From Allgaiera indica (GTDB taxonomy: Bacteria; Pseudomonadota; Alphaproteobacteria; Rhodobacterales; Rhodobacteraceae), in contig NZ_FNOB01000001.1 of NCBI RefSeq assembly GCF_900106675.1, positions 236,531 to 300,530 of the forward strand: 64,000 nucleotides of DNA, read 5' to 3'. The first letter of the stretch is position 1. Each line of letters begins with the position of its first letter. Below are positions 28,122 through 35,973 of the stretch, piece after piece. The notes beneath the pieces were generated by a model. That model was given only the letters and a program-made list of their open reading frames with translations. It was not told the origin of the DNA and did no database searches. The translations under genes were made by a program, and so were the position numbers.

Positions 28122-28496
28122 ATGGCATTATATAGATCATTTCTGCCAATTGGCAATAATCACGCTGTCTTTTCCGCCCTCGGCGATCCCACGCGGCGGG
28201 CGATCCTGACCAGGCTTGCACGGGGAGAGGCCAGCGTGACCGAGTTGGCCGCGCCGCATGACATGGCGCTGCCGTCGCTGATGAAGCATCTGCGAAAGCT
28301 GGAGGCGGCGGGGCTGATCACCTCGGTCAAGGAGGGGCGCATCCGTTCCTGCGCATTGGCGCCCGAGCCGTTCGTGCCGGTTCAGGACTGGCTGAGCGCG
28401 CAGCGCAAGATGTGGGAAGACCGGCTCGACCGGCTTGACGACTACGTCCGCGACATCACCAGGAGACGCGACGATGGACCTGGATCCGAAGACTGA
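28122..28496 (+). CDS. ArsR-family transcriptional regulator (AHSA1-linked type)
   Basis: A 124-aa winged-helix repressor of the ArsR group usually paired with an AHSA1/SRPBCC gene. It shows VFSALGDPTRRAILTRLARGEASVTELAAPHDMALPSLMKHLRKLEAAGLI, with ALPSLMKHLRKLE as the recognition helix. There is no metal-binding CXC motif. The ATG at 28122 is the only usable start before the conserved region, yet codons 2-12 overlap the toxin-antitoxin promoter and operator, and there is no clear SD. A non-canonical or leaderless start is possible. It overlaps the AHSA1 gene by 23 nt. Confidence 0.85.
   Translation: MALYRSFLPIGNNHAVFSALGDPTRRAILTRLARGEASVTELAAPHDMALPSLMKHLRKLEAAGLITSVKEGRIRSCALAPEPFVPVQDWLSAQRKMWEDRLDRLDDYVRDITRRRDDGPGSED
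28127..28156 (-). promoter_or_regulatory. Sigma-70 promoter and palindromic operator of the RES-Xre operon
   Basis: On the minus strand TTGCCA (28156-28151) and TATAAT (28132-28127) are spaced by 18 nt. This is a near-consensus housekeeping promoter, unusual in such GC-rich DNA. A perfect 12-bp palindrome TGCCAATTGGCA (28144-28155) overlaps the -35, ideally placed for autorepression by the antitoxin-toxin complex. Confidence 0.8.
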
Positions 28497-29070
28497 CCTG
28501 AAACTGGAACGCAGCATCCACGCGCCGCGGGCCCTTATATGGGAATGCTGGACCCGGCCCGAACATATCCCCCAATTCTTCGTACCCCGGCCGCACCGGG
28601 TGACGGCCTGCGAGATCGACCTGCGGGTCGGGGACCGCTTCAACACGACCTTCGAAGTCGACGGCAAGCAGATACACAACCCCGGCGTCTATCTGGAGAT
28701 CATCCCCGGGAAGAAGCTTGTCTTCACCGACGGCTATAGCAAGGACTGGAGGCCCAGCGAGACCCCGTTCATGACGGCGATCGTACTGCTTGAGGACGCA
28801 AGCCCCGGCGTCACAAGCTATACCGCGATCGTCCGGCTCCCCACCCCCGAGACACGCGAAACGCACGAAGACATGGGCTTTTTCGAAGGCTGGGGCACCA
28901 TGGTCACCCAGCTTGAGGACTACGCCGCGGGGCTTGGCCGCTGGACCCGGCGCCAGGGCGGATTTCTGGCGCGCGGCGGGCCCCTCCCGACAAGAGGTCG
29001 CGGCGATCCGGCGCGCGCCATCGGGCGACGTGCCCCCTTCGGCGGGCGCGACCGGTCCGGGCCGGCTTGA
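28474..29070 (+). CDS. AHSA1/SRPBCC-family protein
   Basis: A 198-aa protein of the activator-of-Hsp90-like (AHSA1) SRPBCC family. The core runs from LKLERSIHAPRALIWECWTRPEHIPQFFVP through ACEIDLRVGDRFNTTF to MGFFEGWGTMVTQLEDYAAGL at about residue 157. CAGGAG precedes the ATG at 28474. About 40 further residues rich in Arg, Gly and Pro follow the natural end of the domain and look like read-through into non-coding sequence. A small 3' mutation that removed the original stop is a plausible cause. It is regulated with the upstream ArsR gene. Confidence 0.82.
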   Translation: MDLDPKTDLKLERSIHAPRALIWECWTRPEHIPQFFVPRPHRVTACEIDLRVGDRFNTTFEVDGKQIHNPGVYLEIIPGKKLVFTDGYSKDWRPSETPFMTAIVLLEDASPGVTSYTAIVRLPTPETRETHEDMGFFEGWGTMVTQLEDYAAGLGRWTRRQGGFLARGGPLPTRGRGDPARAIGRRAPFGGRDRSGPA

Positions 29071-29112
29071 CGGGCTCCGCACGCCCCTTCTGCCGGGGTG
29101 GGGCGCGGGCGT

Positions 29113-32100
29113 CTAGGATGCCGGCGAGGCCACCAGCGGCACCGTGAACCAGAAGGTCGTGGCGGTGCCGGGATCGGAGGTGAAATCGATCTCTCCCCCC
29201 ATTTCCTCGACGATCTGCCGCGAAATCGACAGGCCCAGGCCGGTCCCGCCCTTGGCGCGGGTCGCGGAGGAATCCGCCTGGCTGAAGGCGGTGAAGATCT
29301 TGGCGCGAAACGAATCCGGCACGCCCGGCCCGTGATCGGTCACCGACACGCATGCCATGGATCCCTGGCGCCGGGTCGCGATCTCGACCGAGCCACCGGA
29401 CTCCGAGAATTTCACCGCGTTCGAAAGCAGGTTGGTCAGCACCTGCTGGAAACGGTTGGCATCGACCCGGCCGATCAGGTCCTCGTCCGGCGCAGCAAGG
29501 GTGAAGTCGACCTGCGCCTGCGCCGCCAGGGGGCGGGTGTTCGCAACCGCCTGATGAACCAGCGTCGGGATCGAGGCCTCGGCAAGATCGAAGGTCATCT
29601 TGCGGGAGGCAAGCTTCTCCATATCCAGGATGTCATTGACCAGCAGGATCAACCGCCTGCAATTCCGGCGGGCGATCGAAAGCATCGACTGCGCCTTCTC
29701 CGGCATCGTTCCGGCCGCCCCGTTTGCCACCAGATCGAGAGAACCGCTGATCGAGGTCAGGGGGGTGCGCAATTCGTGGCTGACGGTCGCGATGAACTCG
29801 TTCTTCATGCGCTCGGCGCGGCGCTGATCGGTGAGGTCATGCACCTGGATCACGAATGTCGCGGGCGCGCCTTCGTGGTTGCGAACCGCAGCAAGGCTGA
29901 GCTTGCCCCAGATCGCGCTGCCATTGGCGTGGAGCGCGCGCAGCTCGGTCTCGAAGCTTTCACGCCGGCCTTCCAGCACCGACGCGACCATGCCGCGTAC
30001 GCGCCGTCGGTCGTCGGGATGCAGGAAATGGTGGAAAGGCTGGCTGTCGGCCATCGAGGCCTGGATGCCGACCATCCGGGTCAATGCGTCATTTACCTTC
30101 AGGAACCGCCCGTCCGGCGCGATGATCGCCATGCCGACTGGGGCGGCCTCGAACGCCGAACGGAACCGCTCTTCGCTTTGACGCAGCGCCTCGCGGTGTT
30201 GCTCTAGCTCGGTGACATCGGTCATGGCGCTGATCAGGCTCGCGGCGCGGCCTTCGGCGTCGCGGGCCCCGGCCACCGATTCCGACCTGATCCAGCGCCA
30301 ATCCCCCTCTGCCCGGCGGAAACGGACCTCGCAGATCGAGCGTTCGGTCCGGCCTTCGATGCAGGCGCGGTCGCTGGCCTCCAGTTTGGCGCGGTCCTCG
30401 GGACGCAGATGGCGCATGAATTCAGCCCGCGGGTCGATCTGCGCGGCGGGGTCGAAGCCGCAGATCCGCATCCAGGTCGGAGAGGCGACCGCGGTATCCG
30501 TCGCGAGATCGAACTCCAGCACACCTATCTTGGCCCCTGTCAGGGCAAGATCCAGGCGATTGCGCGCCTCCAGCAAAGCTTGTTCGACCCGCCGCTTGTC
30601 GCTGACGTCGGTGATCAGGCAGGTGTGGCGCCGCAGCCCGTCGGCGGTATTCCAGGTGTTGATCTGGACATCGAGCACCAGCGCCATGCCGCCGGTCCTG
30701 GTGGCCCGCACCTCGGCGCGAAAATCAGCCGGCGACTGCTGCTGCCGGGTACTGTCGAAATGGTCTCGCACCGCGCCGCCAAGCAGGTCGGGCAACGGCC
30801 GGCCGGTAAGGATATCGCCGGGCGCGGCGAACAGCTTCTTGAAGGATTCGTTGGCAAACAGGATCGTGCCAGCCCCATCGAGCAAGGCGATATTGGCGTT
30901 CGGGGTCTGGATGATGGACCGGTTTTCCTCGATCCGGGCGGCAAGTTCGCGGGTGCGGGCCCTCACCTCCTGGCTGATGCGGTCTTCGCGGCGGCCAAGC
31001 GACAGCAAATAAATGGTCAGCATCGTCGTGAACGCGACCCCGGCGGCAAGGATCGAGGAAGGCCCGATCCGGTTCGCGGTGTTCTCGAACGCCGCCGTGC
31101 TGTGCGATGCCAGGGTCCAGGTCCGCCCGAAGGCCGAAATCCGGCTGACATCCCGGTAGATCGGCCGGCGGCCGTCGCCGGGCTCGGCATTGACCAGGCT
31201 GTCGGGACCGGTGGCGGCGCCGTCGTAGAGCGCGACGCGCAGGTCACGCGAACCGGCCGATGCGGCGCTGGACAAAAGCTTTGCATAGACGACCGGCGCG
31301 AACACCCAGCCAAGGAAGGTTCCACGCCGGTCGCGCGCCGCCCCCGGCCGCCCGCCGGCATCCGGCGCAGGGCGATAGACCGGGGCGAATAGCAACGCCT
31401 GGGACACGCCGGCACCCGCCTGCGCCGATGACGATGACGACGACGACGGCCCCGGACCGGAAAGCCGGATCTCGCCGCTGTCGCGTGCGGCCTCCGCCGC
31501 CGCGCGCCAGGCCGGGACCAAGGCGATGCCGGCGCGCGGCAGGCCGGGATAGGCCGCGCCGGACGCGAACTGCCGGATCGCGATTGTCGCGCCGCCGGGG
31601 TGTTTCGCGGCGGCGGCGGGGGCCGCATCCACCGTCGCCCCTGTCGTGCGATCGGCGCCCACGCCGCCGCCCGCCGGAACGGCGAACCCGATCCCGCCCA
31701 GGCCAGGCAATCTTTTGGACAGGTCGATCGCATGCAGGTAACCCTGCCATTGCGCCGCCGAGACCTGCCCCTGTGCCTTGAACAGCTGCGCCGCGCCGGC
31801 CAGGCCAAGCGCATAGGCGCTTAGCCGGCGTTCCACGACATGGCGCAGGTCGCGCACCCTGGTGTCGAACTGGTTTCGCTGGTCATGCACCATCAGCGCG
31901 GTCATCACCTGCCAGGCGGCAAGCGTGATGGCGAAGGACCCCAGCACATAGGCCAGCGACGCGCGCTGCAGGCGGGGCAGTGGATCGCCTTGCCATCGGA
32001 TAGGGGAAGGCGCCTGGCCGGGCCAGAGCATGATGAGGGTGGTGACGGTCAGGATCGCGATCGAGTCGCCGACCCACCAGGCAAGCCAGTTCCCAATCAG

Positions 32101-32586
32101 GCCCGACAGGGTGATCTGACCAAAGAGCCCGAAGATGGCGATACCCGCCGAAGCGGTCATGATCCCAAGTGCAGGCCCCACCAACAGGAAACCGCGCAGC
32201 AGATGAGCCCGCCCCTGAATATTGATCGGTGTACCGAAGCAGCGCCGCAGGATGGCTTCGCCGGCCACCGCCTGAAGGGTCGTCAGCAGCGCGATGGCGA
32301 TCGCACTGGCGATCGGGACGGCGTCGAGGCCGGCCCCGGAGGCGGCTGATACGATCAGCCGGGCCAGGATCGCGCCAAGAAGGACGATCGGCCATCGCCT
32401 GCGGCCGAACAGCAGCAGGATCGCAAGTGCGAGCGCCGCGCCGCGCGGCAGTGCCAGCGCATCGGCATAGGACGGCCTGAGAACCAGCCCCGAACATGAC
32501 AGAACCACATAGATGACGAGCAGCATTCCCCAGTTGGCGGCGACGCGGGCGGGGGCGTCATACGAAGGTTCTGCGGTTGTGCTCAT
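29113..32586 (-). CDS. Multi-PAS membrane sensor histidine kinase (MASE1-CHASE-PAS3-HK)
   Basis: An 1157-aa hybrid-size kinase without a receiver domain. An MASE1-like block of hydrophobic helices (about 20-230) precedes a periplasmic CHASE domain (240-490) and a further helix (510-530). Three PAS domains with PAC tails follow (about 555-665, 675-795 and 805-925). The HisKA box has FIATVSHELRTPLTSISGSL with His at 937. The ATPase domain (1040-1150) has N box NLLSNAVKF, G1 DHGPGVPD and G2 GGTGLGLS. A seven-serine run (381-387), encoded by a GTC/ATC triplet tract, interrupts the CHASE domain. No cognate response regulator is adjacent. It is divergent from the acoR-like gene. Confidence 0.92.
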   Translation of the reverse strand: MSTTAEPSYDAPARVAANWGMLLVIYVVLSCSGLVLRPSYADALALPRGAALALAILLLFGRRRWPIVLLGAILARLIVSAASGAGLDAVPIASAIAIALLTTLQAVAGEAILRRCFGTPINIQGRAHLLRGFLLVGPALGIMTASAGIAIFGLFGQITLSGLIGNWLAWWVGDSIAILTVTTLIMLWPGQAPSPIRWQGDPLPRLQRASLAYVLGSFAITLAAWQVMTALMVHDQRNQFDTRVRDLRHVVERRLSAYALGLAGAAQLFKAQGQVSAAQWQGYLHAIDLSKRLPGLGGIGFAVPAGGGVGADRTTGATVDAAPAAAAKHPGGATIAIRQFASGAAYPGLPRAGIALVPAWRAAAEAARDSGEIRLSGPGPSSSSSSSAQAGAGVSQALLFAPVYRPAPDAGGRPGAARDRRGTFLGWVFAPVVYAKLLSSAASAGSRDLRVALYDGAATGPDSLVNAEPGDGRRPIYRDVSRISAFGRTWTLASHSTAAFENTANRIGPSSILAAGVAFTTMLTIYLLSLGRREDRISQEVRARTRELAARIEENRSIIQTPNANIALLDGAGTILFANESFKKLFAAPGDILTGRPLPDLLGGAVRDHFDSTRQQQSPADFRAEVRATRTGGMALVLDVQINTWNTADGLRRHTCLITDVSDKRRVEQALLEARNRLDLALTGAKIGVLEFDLATDTAVASPTWMRICGFDPAAQIDPRAEFMRHLRPEDRAKLEASDRACIEGRTERSICEVRFRRAEGDWRWIRSESVAGARDAEGRAASLISAMTDVTELEQHREALRQSEERFRSAFEAAPVGMAIIAPDGRFLKVNDALTRMVGIQASMADSQPFHHFLHPDDRRRVRGMVASVLEGRRESFETELRALHANGSAIWGKLSLAAVRNHEGAPATFVIQVHDLTDQRRAERMKNEFIATVSHELRTPLTSISGSLDLVANGAAGTMPEKAQSMLSIARRNCRRLILLVNDILDMEKLASRKMTFDLAEASIPTLVHQAVANTRPLAAQAQVDFTLAAPDEDLIGRVDANRFQQVLTNLLSNAVKFSESGGSVEIATRRQGSMACVSVTDHGPGVPDSFRAKIFTAFSQADSSATRAKGGTGLGLSISRQIVEEMGGEIDFTSDPGTATTFWFTVPLVASPAS

Positions 32587-32985
32587 CCGTCTACCTGCCC
32601 TGCCTGCTTTTCTTTGTTTGTATCATATGTCCGGTAATTTGTGGGCAGCCCCTCTTTTGCAAGATTTTTCTGACGCACCAATGCGGCCGACCGGCCCGGC
32701 GCACCTCGAACAGCCACCGAGCGCGTGCTTGGGATGTCGGACGACGGCGTCACGCCCGCTTCTCCCGCGCACAGGCGACATGCCCGACCAAGCCACGACC
32801 CGCCCTTTTCGCGGCGCGCCAGGAAGCCATGCGGGAAATCCGCGGATATGATAGGCTGGACATGGCGTCGCGACCCATGGCCCTGCCGGCGGCACCGAAT
32901 CGGGGCCGGGGCATCGGGGCGTGGGCCGGACAGGCACCGGAACGATCCGTTCCAAGCTGTCCACGACCAGCGGGGGGGGGCGTGA
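32587..32985. other. Divergent intergenic region between kinase and acoR-like genes
   Basis: About 400 nt hold the promoters of both divergent genes. The first 90 nt near the kinase start are AT-rich for this genome, but I could not place a -35/-10 pair with confidence. A run of nine G residues (32972-32980) lies 5 nt before the acoR-like ATG and probably doubles as its ribosome binding site. No gene is seen. Confidence 0.5.
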
Positions 32986-34824
32986 ATGCGTCAGCACCAG
33001 GACACTACCGGCCCTTCGGCACGCAACGCCCCGCATCCGTTGCTCGCCGCATCCTGGCGGCGTTGCGAAGACCGGTATCACCTTGTCCCGGATGTCTTGC
33101 GTCCGATCCTGCGCTACCGGCAAAGCGAGATCCGCCTGCGGGCCGAACGTTTCGCCGACACGCTGGGCGACGGGGCTGGCCATCTCGGCGCGCTGGGAAA
33201 TGCGGTCGCCGGCGGAGGCGGGGCGCTTCTGGTTTCCGATGTCGAACAGGTGCTGCTGCCGCTTTCGTCCGCCCCGCCCGCCGACGAGGCACTGGTGCAG
33301 CGCGGTATCGTGCCGGGCAGCTGCTGGGACGAACGTATCGCCGGAACCAACGGCATCCAGATGGCACTTGCGTCGCAGGGCCCATTCACGGTGCGCGGGG
33401 CAGAGCATTTCTTTGTCGGGCTAAGGCAGTTCATCTGTTGTTCGGTCCCGCTTCTCGATGGCGACAACAGGATCATCGGCACCCTTACATCGGCAGCAGT
33501 CGAGCAAAGCGCCGGCGCCGGGCAGCCGCTGGCCGCCGTGGTCATGCAGATCGCCGCGCGCCGCCTGCAAGCGGCGATGTTCCGGCGCCGCCATGCCGGG
33601 CGGATCATGCTCTCGCTCGCGCCGCTCGGCAGCCCGGAACTGGACGGCGCGGTCAACGCGCTTGTCGCACTTGATGAAACGGGCCGTATCCTTGCCGCGA
33701 CGCGGCGGGCGGCGCGGATCGCCGGAAGCCAGCGCCCCGATGCGATGGTCGGTCAGGACATCGCGGCGCTGTTCGGCGTCGGGCTGGACCGGTTGCTGGA
33801 CGCGCCGGGCTGGTTCGCGCGCAGCGAAGGCAACCATCCCTCCGCCATCGGCCTTCATGTGACATTGCCGATCGGGATCCATGCCGCGCCCGGTTTCGCG
33901 CCCCGCGCCACACCCGATGCCGGCGCAAGGATGCCACCCGTTCCATTGCTGCCCCGCCCCGGCTGGACCGAGGCCATGGCCGAGACCGAAGCGGCGTTCC
34001 GGCAAGGCCTGCCCGTTCTGCTGATCGGCGAGACAGGTACCGGCAAGAGCGTTTTCGCACAGACGCTTCATTCGCGTGCCCGCGCGCCGGTCGCGAAGTT
34101 GGTCACGATCGACTGCGCGCAGATCGAGCCAAGTGCCGAAGGCCGGCTGCGCATTCGCCTGGTCTTTGAACATGCCCTTCAGACCGCCCGCGAAACCGGC
34201 GCCGCGTCCACCGTGATCCTGGACCATCTGGAAGCGCTGGGCGCCGCGCCGCAGGGGTTCCTGGTCGAGATCCTGGCGATGCTCGAAGACCAGCCAGAGA
34301 CCTTGCGCGGGGTCCCGGCCCCGAGGATCGTCGCCCTGTGCGGCCGCCCGCCCGAAGCGCTGATCGCTGCCGGTGTGCTGCGCGACGATCTGCTTTACCG
34401 GATGCAGGGCACGCGCGTGGTGCTGCCCGCCTTGCGCGAGGATGCCGTCGCGCTGGGGGAAACGCTGATCCGCCTGGCGCAGGATGCAGCGGGCTGGAAC
34501 GTCCCGATCCGCGAGGACGCCCTGGCCGCCCTGATGGCCCATGCCTGGCCGGGCAACCTGCGCGAAGCCCGCCGCGTCATCGCCCTGGCCTGCAGCCGCG
34601 CGCATGGCGGGCCCATCCGCCTGGCGCATCTGCCGTCGTATCTTTCGGCCTGCGGCGCCTCCGCCGCGGCTTGTGCCCCACCGGAGGCCCGCATTCTTCA
34701 TGCCCTGAACGCGGCGGGATGGAACGTCTCGGCCGCGGCGCGGCGCCTGGGCATCAGCCGCGCGACGCTGCACCGCAAGATCCGCCGCCTGGGGTTGGGA
34801 CGCCCTGGCAGCCGACCCTCCTGA
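32986..34824 (+). CDS. acoR: AcoR-type regulator with degenerate AAA+ domain
   Basis: A 612-aa regulator arranged as in AcoR. A GAF-like sensory domain (about 65-190, with GTNGIQMALASQGPFTV and HFFVGLRQFICCSVPL) is followed by a PAS-like segment (225-290), an AAA+ domain (330-530) and a Fis-type HTH (565-605, NVSAAARRLGISRATLHRKI). Walker A is GETGTGKS (348-355) and the arginine-finger region is LRDDLLYRM. The GAFTGA loop that contacts sigma-54 is absent, and Walker B reads VILDHLEAL, with His in place of the catalytic Glu. It probably activates the downstream aco genes without sigma-54. Confidence 0.9.
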   Translation: MRQHQDTTGPSARNAPHPLLAASWRRCEDRYHLVPDVLRPILRYRQSEIRLRAERFADTLGDGAGHLGALGNAVAGGGGALLVSDVEQVLLPLSSAPPADEALVQRGIVPGSCWDERIAGTNGIQMALASQGPFTVRGAEHFFVGLRQFICCSVPLLDGDNRIIGTLTSAAVEQSAGAGQPLAAVVMQIAARRLQAAMFRRRHAGRIMLSLAPLGSPELDGAVNALVALDETGRILAATRRAARIAGSQRPDAMVGQDIAALFGVGLDRLLDAPGWFARSEGNHPSAIGLHVTLPIGIHAAPGFAPRATPDAGARMPPVPLLPRPGWTEAMAETEAAFRQGLPVLLIGETGTGKSVFAQTLHSRARAPVAKLVTIDCAQIEPSAEGRLRIRLVFEHALQTARETGAASTVILDHLEALGAAPQGFLVEILAMLEDQPETLRGVPAPRIVALCGRPPEALIAAGVLRDDLLYRMQGTRVVLPALREDAVALGETLIRLAQDAAGWNVPIREDALAALMAHAWPGNLREARRVIALACSRAHGGPIRLAHLPSYLSACGASAAACAPPEARILHALNAAGWNVSAAARRLGISRATLHRKIRRLGLGRPGSRPS

Positions 34825-34836
34825 CAGGACGCCACC

Positions 34837-34864
34837 GCGACACCTGTCGCAGCCGCCTGCGACA
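34837..34864. promoter_or_regulatory. GCGACA/TGTCGC half-site cluster upstream of acoA
   Basis: Three half-sites lie within 28 nt right after the acoR stop: GCGACA (34837-34842), TGTCGC (34845-34850) and GCGACA (34859-34864). TGTCGCAG-CCGC-CTGCGACA is a perfect 8-bp-arm inverted repeat, and the two direct copies are 22 bp apart. The position, about 100-128 nt before acoA, suits an activator binding site for the AcoR-like protein. Confidence 0.6.
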
Positions 34865-34964
34865 CCGCCGCCCCCCCGACGACAGCGTTTGGCACCAACC
34901 GCCAAGCCCGCCGAAAGTGGTGAGGGGAACGCCGTCACGCAGGACCGCACGGGAGGAGGACACG

Positions 34965-35951
34965 ATGACACCGTCCAAGGAACAACTGCACTGGATGTAC
35001 GAGACGATGGTCACCAGCCGCCGTTTCGAAGAGACGATCGAGAAGATCTACCTGGAAGGAAAGCAGCCCGTCTTCAACATGGCCAGCGGCCCGATCCCGG
35101 GCGAAATGCACCTGTCGAACGGGCAAGAGCCGGTGGCCGTGGGCGTCTGCGCGCATCTTCACGACGAAGACATCGTCACGGCGACGCATCGCCCGCATCA
35201 CGAAGCCATCGCCAAGGGTGTCGACCTCAAGCGCATGGCGGCCGAGATTTTCGGCCGCGCGACCGGCCTAAGCGGCGGGCGCGGCGGCCATATGCATCTG
35301 TTCGACGCGAAGGTGAACTTTGCTTGCGCCGGGATCATCGCCCAGGGCATGGGACCCGCCGTCGGCGCCGCGCTGTCGCGCAAGATGCAGGGCAAGCCCG
35401 GCGTGGCGGTGGCCTTCATCGGCGAAGGCGCGGCGAACCAGGGCGCCTTTCACGAGGCGATGAACCTGGCCGCGCTGTGGAAGCTGCCCTTTATCTGCGT
35501 GATCGAGGACAACAGCTGGGGCATTTCGGTCGCCAAGGCGGATTCGACCTCGGTGCCGCGCAACGATGTGCGCGCGTCGGCCTATGGCGTGCCCGGGGTC
35601 TATGTCGCGGACAACGATCCCTGGAAGATCTTCGAGGCCGCGGGCGACGCCGTGGCGCGGGCCCGCGCGGGCGACGGCCCCACCTTGATCGAGGTTGAGA
35701 CCTTTCGCCTTGCCGGGCATTTCATGGGCGATGCCGAAGGCTACCGCCCCAAGGGCGAGAAAGAGGCGCTGTTCGCGCGCGACCCGATCCCCGCGATGCG
35801 CAAACGCCTTCTAGCAGACGGCACTGCCGACGAGGCGCAGCTGAAGGATCTGGAAGCGCGCGCCGAGACCCGCGTGACCGAGGCGATCGACTTCGCCCGC
35901 TCCAGCCCCGCCCCGGCGCCGAAGGATGCGCTGACGGAAATCTTCGCGTGA
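34965..35951 (+). CDS. acoA: Acetoin/pyruvate dehydrogenase-type E1 alpha subunit
   Basis: A 328-aa TPP-dependent E1 alpha subunit. The core has RRFEETIEKIYLEGK, SNGQEPVAVGVCAHL, the HRPHHEAIAKGVD segment and HMHLFD. The TPP/Mg motif begins FIGEGAANQGAFHEAMNLAA and ends at EDNSWGISV (GDG-type motif seen as GEG...N). GGGAGGAGGACACG precedes the ATG at 34965. It follows the acoR-like regulator and precedes the beta subunit, the order of acetoin dehydrogenase loci. Substrate assignment as acetoin rests on the regulator type and the neighbours; a related 2-oxoacid or 2-hydroxyketone is possible. Confidence 0.88.
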   Translation: MTPSKEQLHWMYETMVTSRRFEETIEKIYLEGKQPVFNMASGPIPGEMHLSNGQEPVAVGVCAHLHDEDIVTATHRPHHEAIAKGVDLKRMAAEIFGRATGLSGGRGGHMHLFDAKVNFACAGIIAQGMGPAVGAALSRKMQGKPGVAVAFIGEGAANQGAFHEAMNLAALWKLPFICVIEDNSWGISVAKADSTSVPRNDVRASAYGVPGVYVADNDPWKIFEAAGDAVARARAGDGPTLIEVETFRLAGHFMGDAEGYRPKGEKEALFARDPIPAMRKRLLADGTADEAQLKDLEARAETRVTEAIDFARSSPAPAPKDALTEIFA

Positions 35952-35973
35952 GGACCGGTCAGGAGGACATGAC

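Noticed and set aside
34870-34910. Sigma-54 promoter upstream of acoA (TTTGGCACCAACCGCC)
   Set aside because: The GG and GC pairs are 8 nt apart instead of 10, and the regulator lacks the GAFTGA motif.
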